64,000 bases of DNA from a bacterium (GTDB lineage Bacteria; UBA10199; 2-02-FULL-44-16; JAAZCA01). Positions 25,446-33,667 of this stretch are shown in pieces. The translations under genes and the position numbers were made by a program. The notes under the pieces are model-generated. The model was not told the DNA's origin. It did not search any database and was given only the letters and a program-made list of their open reading frames with translations. Position 1 is the first letter of the stretch, and every line of letters begins with the position of its first letter. Where the stretch lies: positions 62,001 through 126,000 of the forward strand of contig JAJZQH010000008.1 of assembly GCA_021810905.1 (NCBI GenBank), in the 5' to 3' direction.

Positions 25446-26126
25446 ATGAATAAGTCAGGGATCAAAGATTGGCCTGAATCGGAAAGACCGCGCGAAATGC
25501 TGCTGGAGAAAGGGCCAGCAGCAGTCTCCGATGCCGGGCTCATCGCGATCCTCTTGCGCGTCGGCCGCCAGGGCGAGGACGCGGTCACTCTTGCGCGGAG
25601 GCTCCTCCGTCAGTTCGGCGGCCTGGGCCCATTGCTCCACGCTTCACAATGTAAGCTCGCGGGCATCAAGGGCCTGGGCAGCGCAAAGATCGCGACACTG
25701 CTAGCGGCTCAAGAGATCGCAAAGCGCAAGAGTACCGAAGCCCTCGCAGGCAAGGACGCCGTCAGGTGCGCGGACGATGTCTTCGGGCATCTCGCCACAT
25801 CCATGAAAGGGCTCAAGAAGGAAGTCTTCGCCGTCCTCTATCTCGATCAGGCCAATCGCATCCTTGCCGCTGAGAACCTCTTCGAAGGGACCGTGGATCA
25901 ATCCGCGATCTATCCGCGCGAGATCATCAAACGTGCCTTCGAGATCGGATCAACCGGGCTCATTTTTGCCCACAACCATCCCTCGGGAGATCTCAAACCC
26001 AGCCCCGAGGATATTGCGATCACGCAGAAGCTCTTTCGCGCCTGCGAGGCCGTCGATCTGAGACCGCTGGACCATCTCATCATCACGGACGGGGGCTATA
26101 CGAGCATCAAGGATTGCACTGACTGA
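25446..26126 (+). CDS. radC: RadC family JAMM-domain protein
   Basis: The 226-residue protein has an N-terminal UPF0758 helix-hairpin-helix part (KDWPESERPREML, LAGIKGLGSAKIATLLA) and a C-terminal MPN/JAMM domain. The metal motif is HNHPSGDLKPSPED near residue 178, with the catalytic Glu before it in NLFEGTVDQSAIYPREI. Despite the name, the family is linked to mobile and defence DNA rather than to proven repair. Its 3' end overlaps the convergent metallopeptidase gene by 20 bp. Confidence 0.93.
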   Translation: MNKSGIKDWPESERPREMLLEKGPAAVSDAGLIAILLRVGRQGEDAVTLARRLLRQFGGLGPLLHASQCKLAGIKGLGSAKIATLLAAQEIAKRKSTEALAGKDAVRCADDVFGHLATSMKGLKKEVFAVLYLDQANRILAAENLFEGTVDQSAIYPREIIKRAFEIGSTGLIFAHNHPSGDLKPSPEDIAITQKLFRACEAVDLRPLDHLIITDGGYTSIKDCTD

Positions 26127-26424
26127 AGGAATTGTCCGGAAGGTACGCTGTCATAAGGCTTTGAAAGAGCTTGCCGTGATTGGAAATCCGCAGGTGCAAA
26201 AGTTCATGCACGATCACGTAGTCCTGAAACGCGCGAGATTCACGAACTAGATTTTCACTGAAGCTAACCCATTTCCCCGGCGAACAGGAGGCCCACTTGT
26301 TGCACATCCTTTGCACGCGGATCTGCGCGGGCTGCACGCGCAGCCTGGCAGCCCAATCCTTGACCACGCACTTGAAGGAGTCCTTCTGACGCGCCGTCGG
26401 CGACGCTTTTCTTCGCGCCTTCAT
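26107..26424 (-). CDS. YgjP/SprT-like metallopeptidase (DUF45-type)
   Basis: Small protein of 105 residues with the zinc motif VIVHELLHLRISNHGKLF (HExxH, third His eight residues on). The NKWASCSPGKWVSFSENL segment before it is the typical YgjP/WLM signature. Its start overlaps the hsdR stop by 4 bp, so it is the last gene of the restriction operon. Such genes often accompany type I systems, with unknown function. It is shorter than free-standing YgjP proteins, lacking about 100 N-terminal residues. Confidence 0.85.
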   Translation of the reverse strand: MKARRKASPTARQKDSFKCVVKDWAARLRVQPAQIRVQRMCNKWASCSPGKWVSFSENLVRESRAFQDYVIVHELLHLRISNHGKLFQSLMTAYLPDNSFSQCNP

Positions 26425-29330
26425 CTCGCCTCCGAGCGAAGTAACCGCTCCGCGACGCGAAACATGCCTTCCTTCCCGACGAGCGGCAACAAGACCTTAT
26501 AGAGCTCCGCCTTGAGCTGCCGCGACTCCTCCGCATTCTCCCGGCTGTACGGAAAGCGATCGAAGACGGCCCTGACGATGCCCGCGACCTTCTCCGGCTG
26601 CGCGACCCCCTCCAGTTTGAGTTCCCAATAAAAAGAAAAGGCATCGCCCAGACCCATCTCATCCTGTTCCTTTTGCGCCTGAACGATTTCACGGACAAGT
26701 TCTTCGATTCTCCGCAACGCCTCTTCGGTCGTGGACTGTCGCTCATCATAGGCCTCGATGATCGCTTCAGCGCGATCGCCGATTTCTTTGAGATAGGGGT
26801 TGGCATCCTTCCCCTCTTCGACCGCCCTTCGCACGCTATTGACGAGGTTGATCACCTTGATCTTCCCCGAGCCACCTCGTTTCTTCATAGTTTCCAGCGT
26901 ATGTTCATCGATGGAGACGACCGGAAGCGTCGCCTCGAGCCCGTAACTTTCGGCCCTCTCCTTCACGAGCGAAGCAGTCTTTCGCGTCATCTCGCCATAG
27001 AAGGGAGTCTTCTTCCTGAAGGCATTCTGGATAATGCGGTAGAGCACCGACAGACTCCCGAAGTCCTCCACATAGTCGCGCAGTTCGGGAGACGGCGAGA
27101 GGATCTCGTAGAGCATCTCGAGCTGTTTATAGATCTTGAAGAAGGCCTTTCGTTTTTCCTGATCGGCAAAAAACTCGATGGCCCGCTCGATCGCTTTGTC
27201 ATCGAGGCGCCCCCTGCATAGCTCCACGTATTCCCGTGCCGGCCCCTGCATCAGCTCCCGAAATTGCCTGAACAGGAGGTCGAGGTCCTCGATCACGCCG
27301 CTCACCACGTCCGAATCAAACGCAAGCGCCTTTTCGAGCTTCTCGAAGATGCCGACGAAATCGACCACCAGGCCGCAGGGCTTCTGCGTCATCCCGTCCC
27401 GTTCATAGGGACGGTTCACGCGGGCGATGGCCTGGAGCAAAACGTGATCCCGCATCGGCTTGTCGAGGTACATGCAATAGAGGATCGGCGCATCGAACCC
27501 GGTGAGGAGCTTGTCGGTGACGATGAAGATCTTGGGAAGCGCATCCGGCTTTGGGAAGAGCTTGCGCGCCTTCTTCTCATCCTCCGGTGAAATCTGGTGG
27601 CGATGAACGACAGGATACCTCTGGCTGTCGTGCTGCGCTGCCGTGTAGATCGGCATCGACCACTCCGGAGGCATGAGTTTGTCGAGGGCTTCCTTGTAGA
27701 GAGCGCACGCCTCGCGATCTACAGCGACCAGAAAAGCCTTGTACCCCATGGGTTCAACGTTTTCGACGAAGTGTTTCGCGACAAATGCCGCCACCTTTGC
27801 GATGCGATCATCGGCTTTCAAAAAGGTCTTGAGCCGCATCGCGCGATCGAGGATCCGGTTCAGGTCGTCGATGTCGCTGATGCCTTCTGCCTCCGCAAGC
27901 CCCAGGAATTCCTCTTCCAACTGTTTCCGCGGCACGCGTATCTCACTTGGGGCCAGCGTATATTTGAGTGGCTTGGTCGTCCCGTCAGCGATCGATTCCG
28001 CGATCGAATACTTGTCGAGATAGCCCTTATCGTCCTCTTTGCCGAAGACCTTGAACGTACCCTTTCCGTAAGCGGTCCGGTCGATAGGCGTGCCGGTGAA
28101 GCCGATCAGCGTGGCCTTCGGAAGCGCGCCCATGAGATAGTTGCCCAGATCGCCGCCGGTCGTGCGGTGGGCCTCGTCCACGAGGACAAAGATGTTCTCC
28201 CGCTCGTTGATGCCCTTGGGAATCCCGTCGAACTTGTGGATCATGGAGACGATGAGCCCGCGGAAATCCGAGGCGAGCAGCTCGCGGAGCTTTTTCTTGC
28301 TCGTCGCGTACTCGATGCTGATGTCGTGCGCGGAGATCTCGCCCAGGATGCGCTCCACCCAGCCGGCGAGCTGGCCCTCGAGTTCGTTGCGGTCGATCAT
28401 GAGGATGACCGTGGGTTTTCCGAACGCCTCCCGCTCCGCAAGGATCAATCGCGCGGCCGTGATCATGGTGAAGGTCTTGCCCGAGCCCTGCGTGTGCCAG
28501 ATGAGCCCCGTCCTCCTGGTCGTATCGGCGCATCGCGCGAGGATGCGTTCCACGCCGCGGGTCTGGTGCTGACGCAGGACGCTCTTTCTCAGCTCGTCAT
28601 CCTTGTAATAGAAGAGGATCCATTCCCGAAGCATCGTGAGGAACCGCTCCTGGTCGAAGAAGCGCTTCACCTTTTGCTCGAAATTGCCAGGCTCCTCATC
28701 CCGCCAGTTGAAGAGGTTCTTGCGCTCGAGGTTCCAGGTGGCCCCGTAGTAAAAGTCGATGAGATGCGTGACGTCGAAGACCTGGGGGGCGGTGAGCATC
28801 TCCGGCGTCTCGGCGTGATACTCCCGTATCTGCGTGAGCCCCTCCTCGATGCCTTCCTCCCTGGCGGCGCTCTTGGTCTCGACGATCGCGACGGGAATGC
28901 CGTTAATCAGGAAGATCACGTCGGCGCGGTTCGTCTCCTGGCCGTTCGTGTACTGCCACTCGTCGGTGACCTGAAAGACATTGCGGTCGATGGCCTCGTA
29001 ATCGATGAGCATGACATTGCGCTGCCGGTTCTCCGAATGGTCATAGATGCCCCGCTCGCCGCGCAGCCAGGCCAGGATCTCGGCATTGCCCTCGATCGAG
29101 TTGCGCATGGCTTCCATGCGTCCCACGATTTCGCCAGCGTTCTCGCCCGTTACGAGCCCCGGGTTGAATTCGATGAGTTTATCCTCGACGACGCGGTAAA
29201 AGAAGAGCCCGCCCTCGCCCCGCCGCAGGGCCACCGCCTCCGCCCGAGGCACGAACTTCCACCCGACCTCCCGCGCATATCGGATGAGGGGTGATTGGAC
29301 GGTGGTGCGTTCTGATGCAATTTTAGGCAT
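26421..29330 (-). CDS. hsdR: Type I restriction enzyme, R (endonuclease/translocase) subunit
   Basis: Motor and nuclease subunit of a type I restriction system, 969 residues. The N-terminal nuclease domain has ADVIFLINGIPVAIVETKS (D...ExK, near residues 138-154). The SF2 helicase core follows: Walker A HTQGSGKTFTM near residue 281, DEAHR, and GFTGTPIDR. Helicase domain 2 has FIVTDKLLTGFDAPIL and AIARVNRPY. The C-terminal helical part is typical of the family. It is separated from hsdS/hsdM by a kinase pair and one plus-strand gene. Confidence 0.96.
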   Translation of the reverse strand: MPKIASERTTVQSPLIRYAREVGWKFVPRAEAVALRRGEGGLFFYRVVEDKLIEFNPGLVTGENAGEIVGRMEAMRNSIEGNAEILAWLRGERGIYDHSENRQRNVMLIDYEAIDRNVFQVTDEWQYTNGQETNRADVIFLINGIPVAIVETKSAAREEGIEEGLTQIREYHAETPEMLTAPQVFDVTHLIDFYYGATWNLERKNLFNWRDEEPGNFEQKVKRFFDQERFLTMLREWILFYYKDDELRKSVLRQHQTRGVERILARCADTTRRTGLIWHTQGSGKTFTMITAARLILAEREAFGKPTVILMIDRNELEGQLAGWVERILGEISAHDISIEYATSKKKLRELLASDFRGLIVSMIHKFDGIPKGINERENIFVLVDEAHRTTGGDLGNYLMGALPKATLIGFTGTPIDRTAYGKGTFKVFGKEDDKGYLDKYSIAESIADGTTKPLKYTLAPSEIRVPRKQLEEEFLGLAEAEGISDIDDLNRILDRAMRLKTFLKADDRIAKVAAFVAKHFVENVEPMGYKAFLVAVDREACALYKEALDKLMPPEWSMPIYTAAQHDSQRYPVVHRHQISPEDEKKARKLFPKPDALPKIFIVTDKLLTGFDAPILYCMYLDKPMRDHVLLQAIARVNRPYERDGMTQKPCGLVVDFVGIFEKLEKALAFDSDVVSGVIEDLDLLFRQFRELMQGPAREYVELCRGRLDDKAIERAIEFFADQEKRKAFFKIYKQLEMLYEILSPSPELRDYVEDFGSLSVLYRIIQNAFRKKTPFYGEMTRKTASLVKERAESYGLEATLPVVSIDEHTLETMKKRGGSGKIKVINLVNSVRRAVEEGKDANPYLKEIGDRAEAIIEAYDERQSTTEEALRRIEELVREIVQAQKEQDEMGLGDAFSFYWELKLEGVAQPEKVAGIVRAVFDRFPYSRENAEESRQLKAELYKVLLPLVGKEGMFRVAERLLRSEAR

Positions 29331-29391
29331 TTTATTTGACCACCTTCGTCAAGAGCATTATTTGTTTCTCCTCATTGCACGCATGTAGTAC

Positions 29392-29407
29392 TATTCACCT
29401 GTGAATA
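29392..29407 (+). promoter_or_regulatory. Palindrome over the start of the nuclease-like gene
   Basis: TATTCAC, CT, GTGAATA: a 16-bp perfect inverted repeat whose right arm contains the GTG start codon. It lies in the 70-bp gap between the divergent hsdR and nuclease-like genes and could be an operator for either. Confidence 0.45.
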
Positions 29408-29997
29408 TCACCCTCGAAATCCCGAAAGTACGATTCTATGAGCCCGAACGGAACCTCCCCGGCCGCAGACTTCGTAGTGTAACTAGCGAGACGCGATTTA
29501 CGATTCAGTTTGCAAGAACGTACCTCTCCAAACACTTACTCATTCACCATGGCACTCATAAAGAAACAGTGGCGTGCGCACGCCAGGTTTCCGTAAATGG
29601 CTATGGCATAGCTGACCTGTTGGTTATCGAGTGGGATGGAACAGAGAATCTGCAATGCACGAATATTGATGACTTCGTTCATGGAGCTAACCTCATAACG
29701 AGAGCATTCGAAATGAAGCTGAAGGATTGGCGAAAAGCGATGATGCAGGCATCGCGTTATCGCTATTTTGCTCATCAACCAATCGTCGTCCTTCCGGCGG
29801 ATATATGTCACAATGCACTCGTGTATATCGAAACATTCCAATCCATCAATGTCGGACTGTGGGGTTATGACGAACTTGAATCGTCGATCATCCGCCATTT
29901 CACACCTCGGCCACGCAAGCCTCTCTCAACCAAACACCATATCCAGGCCATGCGCAAGGTTGCCAAGCTCTCTAAACTAATTCCGCGAGTTTCTTGA
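29401..29997 (+). CDS. Putative PD-(D/E)xK-type nuclease in the restriction locus
   Basis: I do not recognise a named family. The 198-residue protein has YGIADLLVIEW, then TRAFEMKLKDWRKAMMQASRYRYFAHQPIVVLP. An Asp followed about 40 residues later by ExK and a helix with QxxxY is the usual layout of restriction-endonuclease-fold proteins, so nuclease activity is a reasonable inference. It starts with GTG inside a palindrome, has no clear ribosome site, and its end overlaps the convergent gene by 26 bp. Visibly lower GC than neighbours outside the island. Confidence 0.6.
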   Translation: MNITLEIPKVRFYEPERNLPGRRLRSVTSETRFTIQFARTYLSKHLLIHHGTHKETVACARQVSVNGYGIADLLVIEWDGTENLQCTNIDDFVHGANLITRAFEMKLKDWRKAMMQASRYRYFAHQPIVVLPADICHNALVYIETFQSINVGLWGYDELESSIIRHFTPRPRKPLSTKHHIQAMRKVAKLSKLIPRVS

Positions 29998-31165
29998 ATC
30001 TAGCAATGCCATCACGAATAGCATCCAATCTCTCGTACTGTGCCTCGACCCCGCTTGAAAACCCTGCTTCTTCCAGACCGCTCCAAAGCGCGCGCGCTTT
30101 TTCAATTCTCCCAAGGAATGACGCGAGATCCCTTTCAAGATCTCCACTTATTGTCTTATCACACAGATCTTTAATAGCATCCCAGCTTTGAAGCGCCTCT
30201 TCTGTTCTCGTTGTCTCTCCTCCGTAGTATTTATCAGATGCAAGACCGTTAGAAACTCTCCCATCAATTTTTGAGAAATCTTGATGCTCCGTCTGCTTAA
30301 TCCGCGCCAAAAGACCGCAACTGACATACCGAATGAGCGGCGCAGAACCTCCTTGCTTTGATGGCCTCACATACCTCCCCATACTGAATTGCCTAAGATT
30401 CGTAGACCAGCCAGTTGCTCCGGCATATGCACCGCATATTCCTAACAGTGGCGACAGCAGGTCGGAAAACCCATTGACGACCTTAAAACCATTTATTGAT
30501 AAGACATGATTGATATACATCCAGCCTGCTATTACTTTTTCGTCGAAGATGTCGGATCGAATGTGTCGCCCATCTTCATCCACAGTCCCGCTTCCCACAA
30601 GCAGATAAAAGCCGTCGGGGAAAGTTTCGAGAGACGTCAGGGCACCAATGAAATCATTTAACGGCGCCCCGCCAGACACCAGCACGTCCCGATCAAGCGC
30701 CAATGTGGCGAATACCGGCTTATCATTTATCCCAATAGCCTGAGCCACTTTCTTGGCGCTTCCAATGAAATTAAGTGCGATAGCGGCATCGATCGAGTCG
30801 GCGCTGTTCACATAGACATTCGGCGTAATATACCCCATCAATGGGTACGCCCTCTGCGTTTCAATGACTTTCTGTATAACAGGCTTTATTTCCGATCCGT
30901 TTATTAGAGCTGAACGCCGCGGCGCAGTAAAATAATCCCATTCACCCAGTTTTCCGAGCTGAGCATTCGTATTCCCGAAATATTGATACGCATGATAGTG
31001 AGGATCAAACAGGAATGCTCCGGACGGCACTTCATTCAGCTTATCCCCAAATGTATCGGGGCCCCGATAGCGTGAGCTGAGCAACGCGCCATCTATCACC
31101 CCTTTTTCCAAACCCATTTTTATCTTATCGCCGGGTCCAAATCCATCTTGTGCGAGCAGCTTCAT
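29972..31165 (-). CDS. Unknown protein coupled to a Ser/Thr kinase
   Basis: I do not recognise this 397-residue protein. Alternating hydrophobic strands and helices (GAFLFDPHYHAYQYF, MGYITPNVYVNSADSIDAAI, PVFATLALDRDVL, FPDGFYLLVGSG, LGICGAYAGATGWSTNLRQF) suggest a beta/alpha-barrel-like fold; the last 90 residues look helical. No catalytic motif is certain. Its start overlaps the kinase stop as ATGA, so the two are made together and may act as kinase and substrate or partner. Lower GC than the core genes. Located inside a type I restriction locus. Confidence 0.65.
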   Translation of the reverse strand: MKLLAQDGFGPGDKIKMGLEKGVIDGALLSSRYRGPDTFGDKLNEVPSGAFLFDPHYHAYQYFGNTNAQLGKLGEWDYFTAPRRSALINGSEIKPVIQKVIETQRAYPLMGYITPNVYVNSADSIDAAIALNFIGSAKKVAQAIGINDKPVFATLALDRDVLVSGGAPLNDFIGALTSLETFPDGFYLLVGSGTVDEDGRHIRSDIFDEKVIAGWMYINHVLSINGFKVVNGFSDLLSPLLGICGAYAGATGWSTNLRQFSMGRYVRPSKQGGSAPLIRYVSCGLLARIKQTEHQDFSKIDGRVSNGLASDKYYGGETTRTEEALQSWDAIKDLCDKTISGDLERDLASFLGRIEKARALWSGLEEAGFSSGVEAQYERLDAIRDGIARFKKLAELV

Positions 31166-32061
31166 GATTTCACCTCCCTCAAATCATCATTGAGTAGCTT
31201 TAATGTCGCATATCTGAGCGGCGGCTTCTTCCTGATGCATCGATCGATGATCCGGCAGAAATTCTCCGGCAGATCATTTCTGAGTTCTTTCAGCCTTCTT
31301 GGATGATCATGTAATATTCGATACATGGTCGCATATTCATTGCCTGGTTGAGAAGCAAACGGCTGGATACCGGTCGCGAGCTCATATACAGATAGAGCTG
31401 CGGAATAGAGATCGCATCTGAAATCCATTATGTCCTTATAATCCGGTTGTAATAGTTCCGGCGCCATATATACGAGTGTGCCCGGTGGAAGCGGCCCTTG
31501 TGTAAAATTGGTTCCTCGCATCTTGTATGCGATTCCCATGTCCAGAATTACAAATGGCCTGTCACTCAAACCGGTCTCGAAGATATTCGAGGGCTTGATG
31601 TCGCGATGAACATATCCTATCCGGATCATCTCATCTATGACTTCGATGAGAAACCTGAACACTGCCAATAAACGTTGGGGGTTAGGCTTATTCTCCTTGG
31701 AAATCGATGCTGTCAGTTCAGAGCCGGGCAAGAATTCTTCGCTATAAACGATGTACGTACCCGCCGTTACGTTGACGACTCGATTGGTCAGGTTGCCGAG
31801 TTTGACAATAGATGGCGAAGTGCATGAGCCCAACAACTCAATTTCGCGCTTAGCCCTCGCTATCAATTCGTTTCTCAGCTCCTCAGAAATACCGTCCTCG
31901 ATATTCGGTATATAAATAGCTTTGACTGCCTCCGACATATTCTCATGGATAAATCCTTTGAATACTGCCTTAAAACCTCCCCTCGTCACGAATTGAAGGG
32001 AAGTCACCTCACCGCCCAGGGCACTTGTGAGTTCAGCCACATCTGGAATTGGTATGTTCAT
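31162..32061 (-). CDS. Eukaryotic-like Ser/Thr protein kinase in the restriction locus
   Basis: Protein of 299 residues that is a nearly bare kinase domain. Seen in order: a glycine-rich region VTRGGFKAVFKG, AVKAIYIP as VAIK-type Lys, the catalytic loop YVHRDIKPSNIF, the magnesium loop LDMGIAY (DMG instead of DFG), PGTLVYMAPELL, and a conserved CDLYSAALSVYELATG. No transmembrane or sensor domain is present, so it is cytosolic. It lies 58 bp downstream of hsdS and overlaps the next gene by 4 bp. Kinases are known in BREX-, Pgl- and Dnd-linked defence, but this arrangement is not one I recognise. Confidence 0.88.
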   Translation of the reverse strand: MNIPIPDVAELTSALGGEVTSLQFVTRGGFKAVFKGFIHENMSEAVKAIYIPNIEDGISEELRNELIARAKREIELLGSCTSPSIVKLGNLTNRVVNVTAGTYIVYSEEFLPGSELTASISKENKPNPQRLLAVFRFLIEVIDEMIRIGYVHRDIKPSNIFETGLSDRPFVILDMGIAYKMRGTNFTQGPLPPGTLVYMAPELLQPDYKDIMDFRCDLYSAALSVYELATGIQPFASQPGNEYATMYRILHDHPRRLKELRNDLPENFCRIIDRCIRKKPPLRYATLKLLNDDLREVKS

Positions 32062-32119
32062 TGCGCTCTCCTGACGTATTGATTGGCGCTTCCAATGAAG
32101 CCATTCATTCTCGTCGCAT

Positions 32120-33307
32120 TCATCCCTCCACCTCCCGCACGTCGATGTCGATGTCCGCGACGCGGATGGCGCCGGTCATGAGGTTGTTGAGTGTTGTTTT
32201 GAAGAGGGATTGCAGACAAGCCTTACGCGATTCACAGATAGCCGTATTTTTTTCGGCAATCCGAAGGGAGGCCGCTATTTGAATCTGCTCAGACATACAA
32301 GGCCGTGGGACCTTAAATTCGGATAGCGTAGTGCTGATGATGGTACGAGTTCCATGTGCTGATCGACCTACTTTTTGGAAGAGCAAATGTTTGAACGCTT
32401 GAAGCGCATAAAACAGGAATTCTGGATCGTACTGTTTATTCGGGATTATTGCTTTCATATCTTGATTGAAGGCCATCGGCACTTCTGTCAACGCTATAGG
32501 AACGTCCTTCATGAGGATCATGCCTCGAACGACAATGAATATGGATCTGACCGGTGCCAAGCAGCTTCCGGAGTTGAGAGCTTCTTCAGTAATATGATCT
32601 TTCGCATCTTTAAGTCGTGGCTTTTTCATGTCTTTTGGTGATACCCACGGTACTGTCCCTTTCCAGAATTCAGAGTGAGATTTTCGTGGAGTCCCTCCAC
32701 TTAAGAAAGAACACACGTCTTCCAACCGCACCACATCCCAACTCTCCGGGATTTCGCCAATTTCGGTCATCTTGGTCTTCTCGCCGCGCAGGCCCCGGGT
32801 GAAGAGGTGCTGCATGGTGGACTTCTTGAGGTCGCGGAGCGACTGGATGATCCGCTCCTGCGCCTCGATGGCGCGCTGCAATTTCAAGAGCACCGCCGCG
32901 ATCTTCTTCTGTTCGGAGAGTGGGGGGAGGGGAAAGGAAAGTCGATAAACCCTTTCACGATTCAGCCCGGGAATCGTACTATGCGAATTCATTTGATTCA
33001 AACCGAGCGAAGAAAGCAAATAAGCAACAAACCTCAAATTGTCATTCCGCTTCAGGTTCACGTAATATGTCGTGTCTATGGGCCAAAAATCAGAATCGCA
33101 ATAATGAACCTCACCGCAAGAACCCTTTCTCCCTACAATGATACCAGGCCCCGTTACAGCAAACTCGCTATGGTATCCGACTGTACCGTTCGATCCGTAA
33201 ACGGGATACGAGCCATCTTCACGTGCGCTCTTGGGCAAACTCTTCCCGTATAAAAGTTCAAGAATTTGACTTAAAGAGACTTTGCTCCACCCCTCCTGAA
33301 ACCTCAT
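32120..33307 (-). CDS. hsdS: Type I restriction-modification specificity subunit
   Basis: DNA-recognition subunit, 395 residues. Two target-recognition domains are visible: the first with YGSNGTVGYHSEF and GRKGSCGEVHY, the second with GEIPESWDVVRLEDVCSFLSGGTP. Each is followed by a conserved coiled helix: PPLSEQKKIAAVLLKLQRAI and CMSEQIQIAASLRIAE. The two different halves should recognise a bipartite site. The start overlaps the preceding DUF1016 remnant by 4 bp. The second half looks more A/T-rich, as expected for a domain swapped by recombination. Confidence 0.93.
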   Translation of the reverse strand: MRFQEGWSKVSLSQILELLYGKSLPKSAREDGSYPVYGSNGTVGYHSEFAVTGPGIIVGRKGSCGEVHYCDSDFWPIDTTYYVNLKRNDNLRFVAYLLSSLGLNQMNSHSTIPGLNRERVYRLSFPLPPLSEQKKIAAVLLKLQRAIEAQERIIQSLRDLKKSTMQHLFTRGLRGEKTKMTEIGEIPESWDVVRLEDVCSFLSGGTPRKSHSEFWKGTVPWVSPKDMKKPRLKDAKDHITEEALNSGSCLAPVRSIFIVVRGMILMKDVPIALTEVPMAFNQDMKAIIPNKQYDPEFLFYALQAFKHLLFQKVGRSAHGTRTIISTTLSEFKVPRPCMSEQIQIAASLRIAEKNTAICESRKACLQSLFKTTLNNLMTGAIRVADIDIDVREVEG

Positions 33308-33588
33308 CCCCCACCCCCCTCCAGCATGCCGCTTTCGACTATCTCGCGTTCTATTTCTTCGACCGTCGGGAGACTCGGTTTGAGATCGTCCGTCAGGGCG
33401 CGGGTGAGTTGATATTCAGAGACGCCGATCGGCTTTTTGAGGCCGCGCAACGCGTATTCTGCCACGGGCTGTGGCAGATTTGCGGCCAGTCCCGCACGAA
33501 CGCGCGCCTCCCGGATGCGGGATTTTACCTGCGCCAGGAGTTCGGCGTAATCGGCCTCGCCAAAAATCTTGGAAATATTACGATTCAT
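33304..33588 (-). pseudogene. Internally deleted DUF1016 (YhcG-like) gene remnant
   Basis: Open frame of 94 residues that joins an N-terminal DUF1016-like start (YAELLAQVKSRIREARVRAG) directly to a C-terminal DUF1016-like end (VAEYALRGLKKPIGVSEYQL, LPTVEEIEREI). About 250 middle residues, including the nuclease core, are missing without a break in frame. An intact member of the family lies just upstream. It still has start and stop and overlaps hsdS by 4 bp, so it may be translated and keep translation coupled. Confidence 0.65.
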
Positions 33589-33667
33589 CGGTGTTTCCTC
33601 ACCCGTCAACCGGGATGCCCAATAGCGCCGATGCCGTCGGCACTTTCTGACTCTTCCAGCCAGACCA

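Noticed and set aside
27597-29294. Long plus-strand open frame (565 codons) opposite hsdR
   Set aside because: Antisense shadow of a well-conserved gene in GC-rich DNA; no ribosome site and no recognisable motifs.
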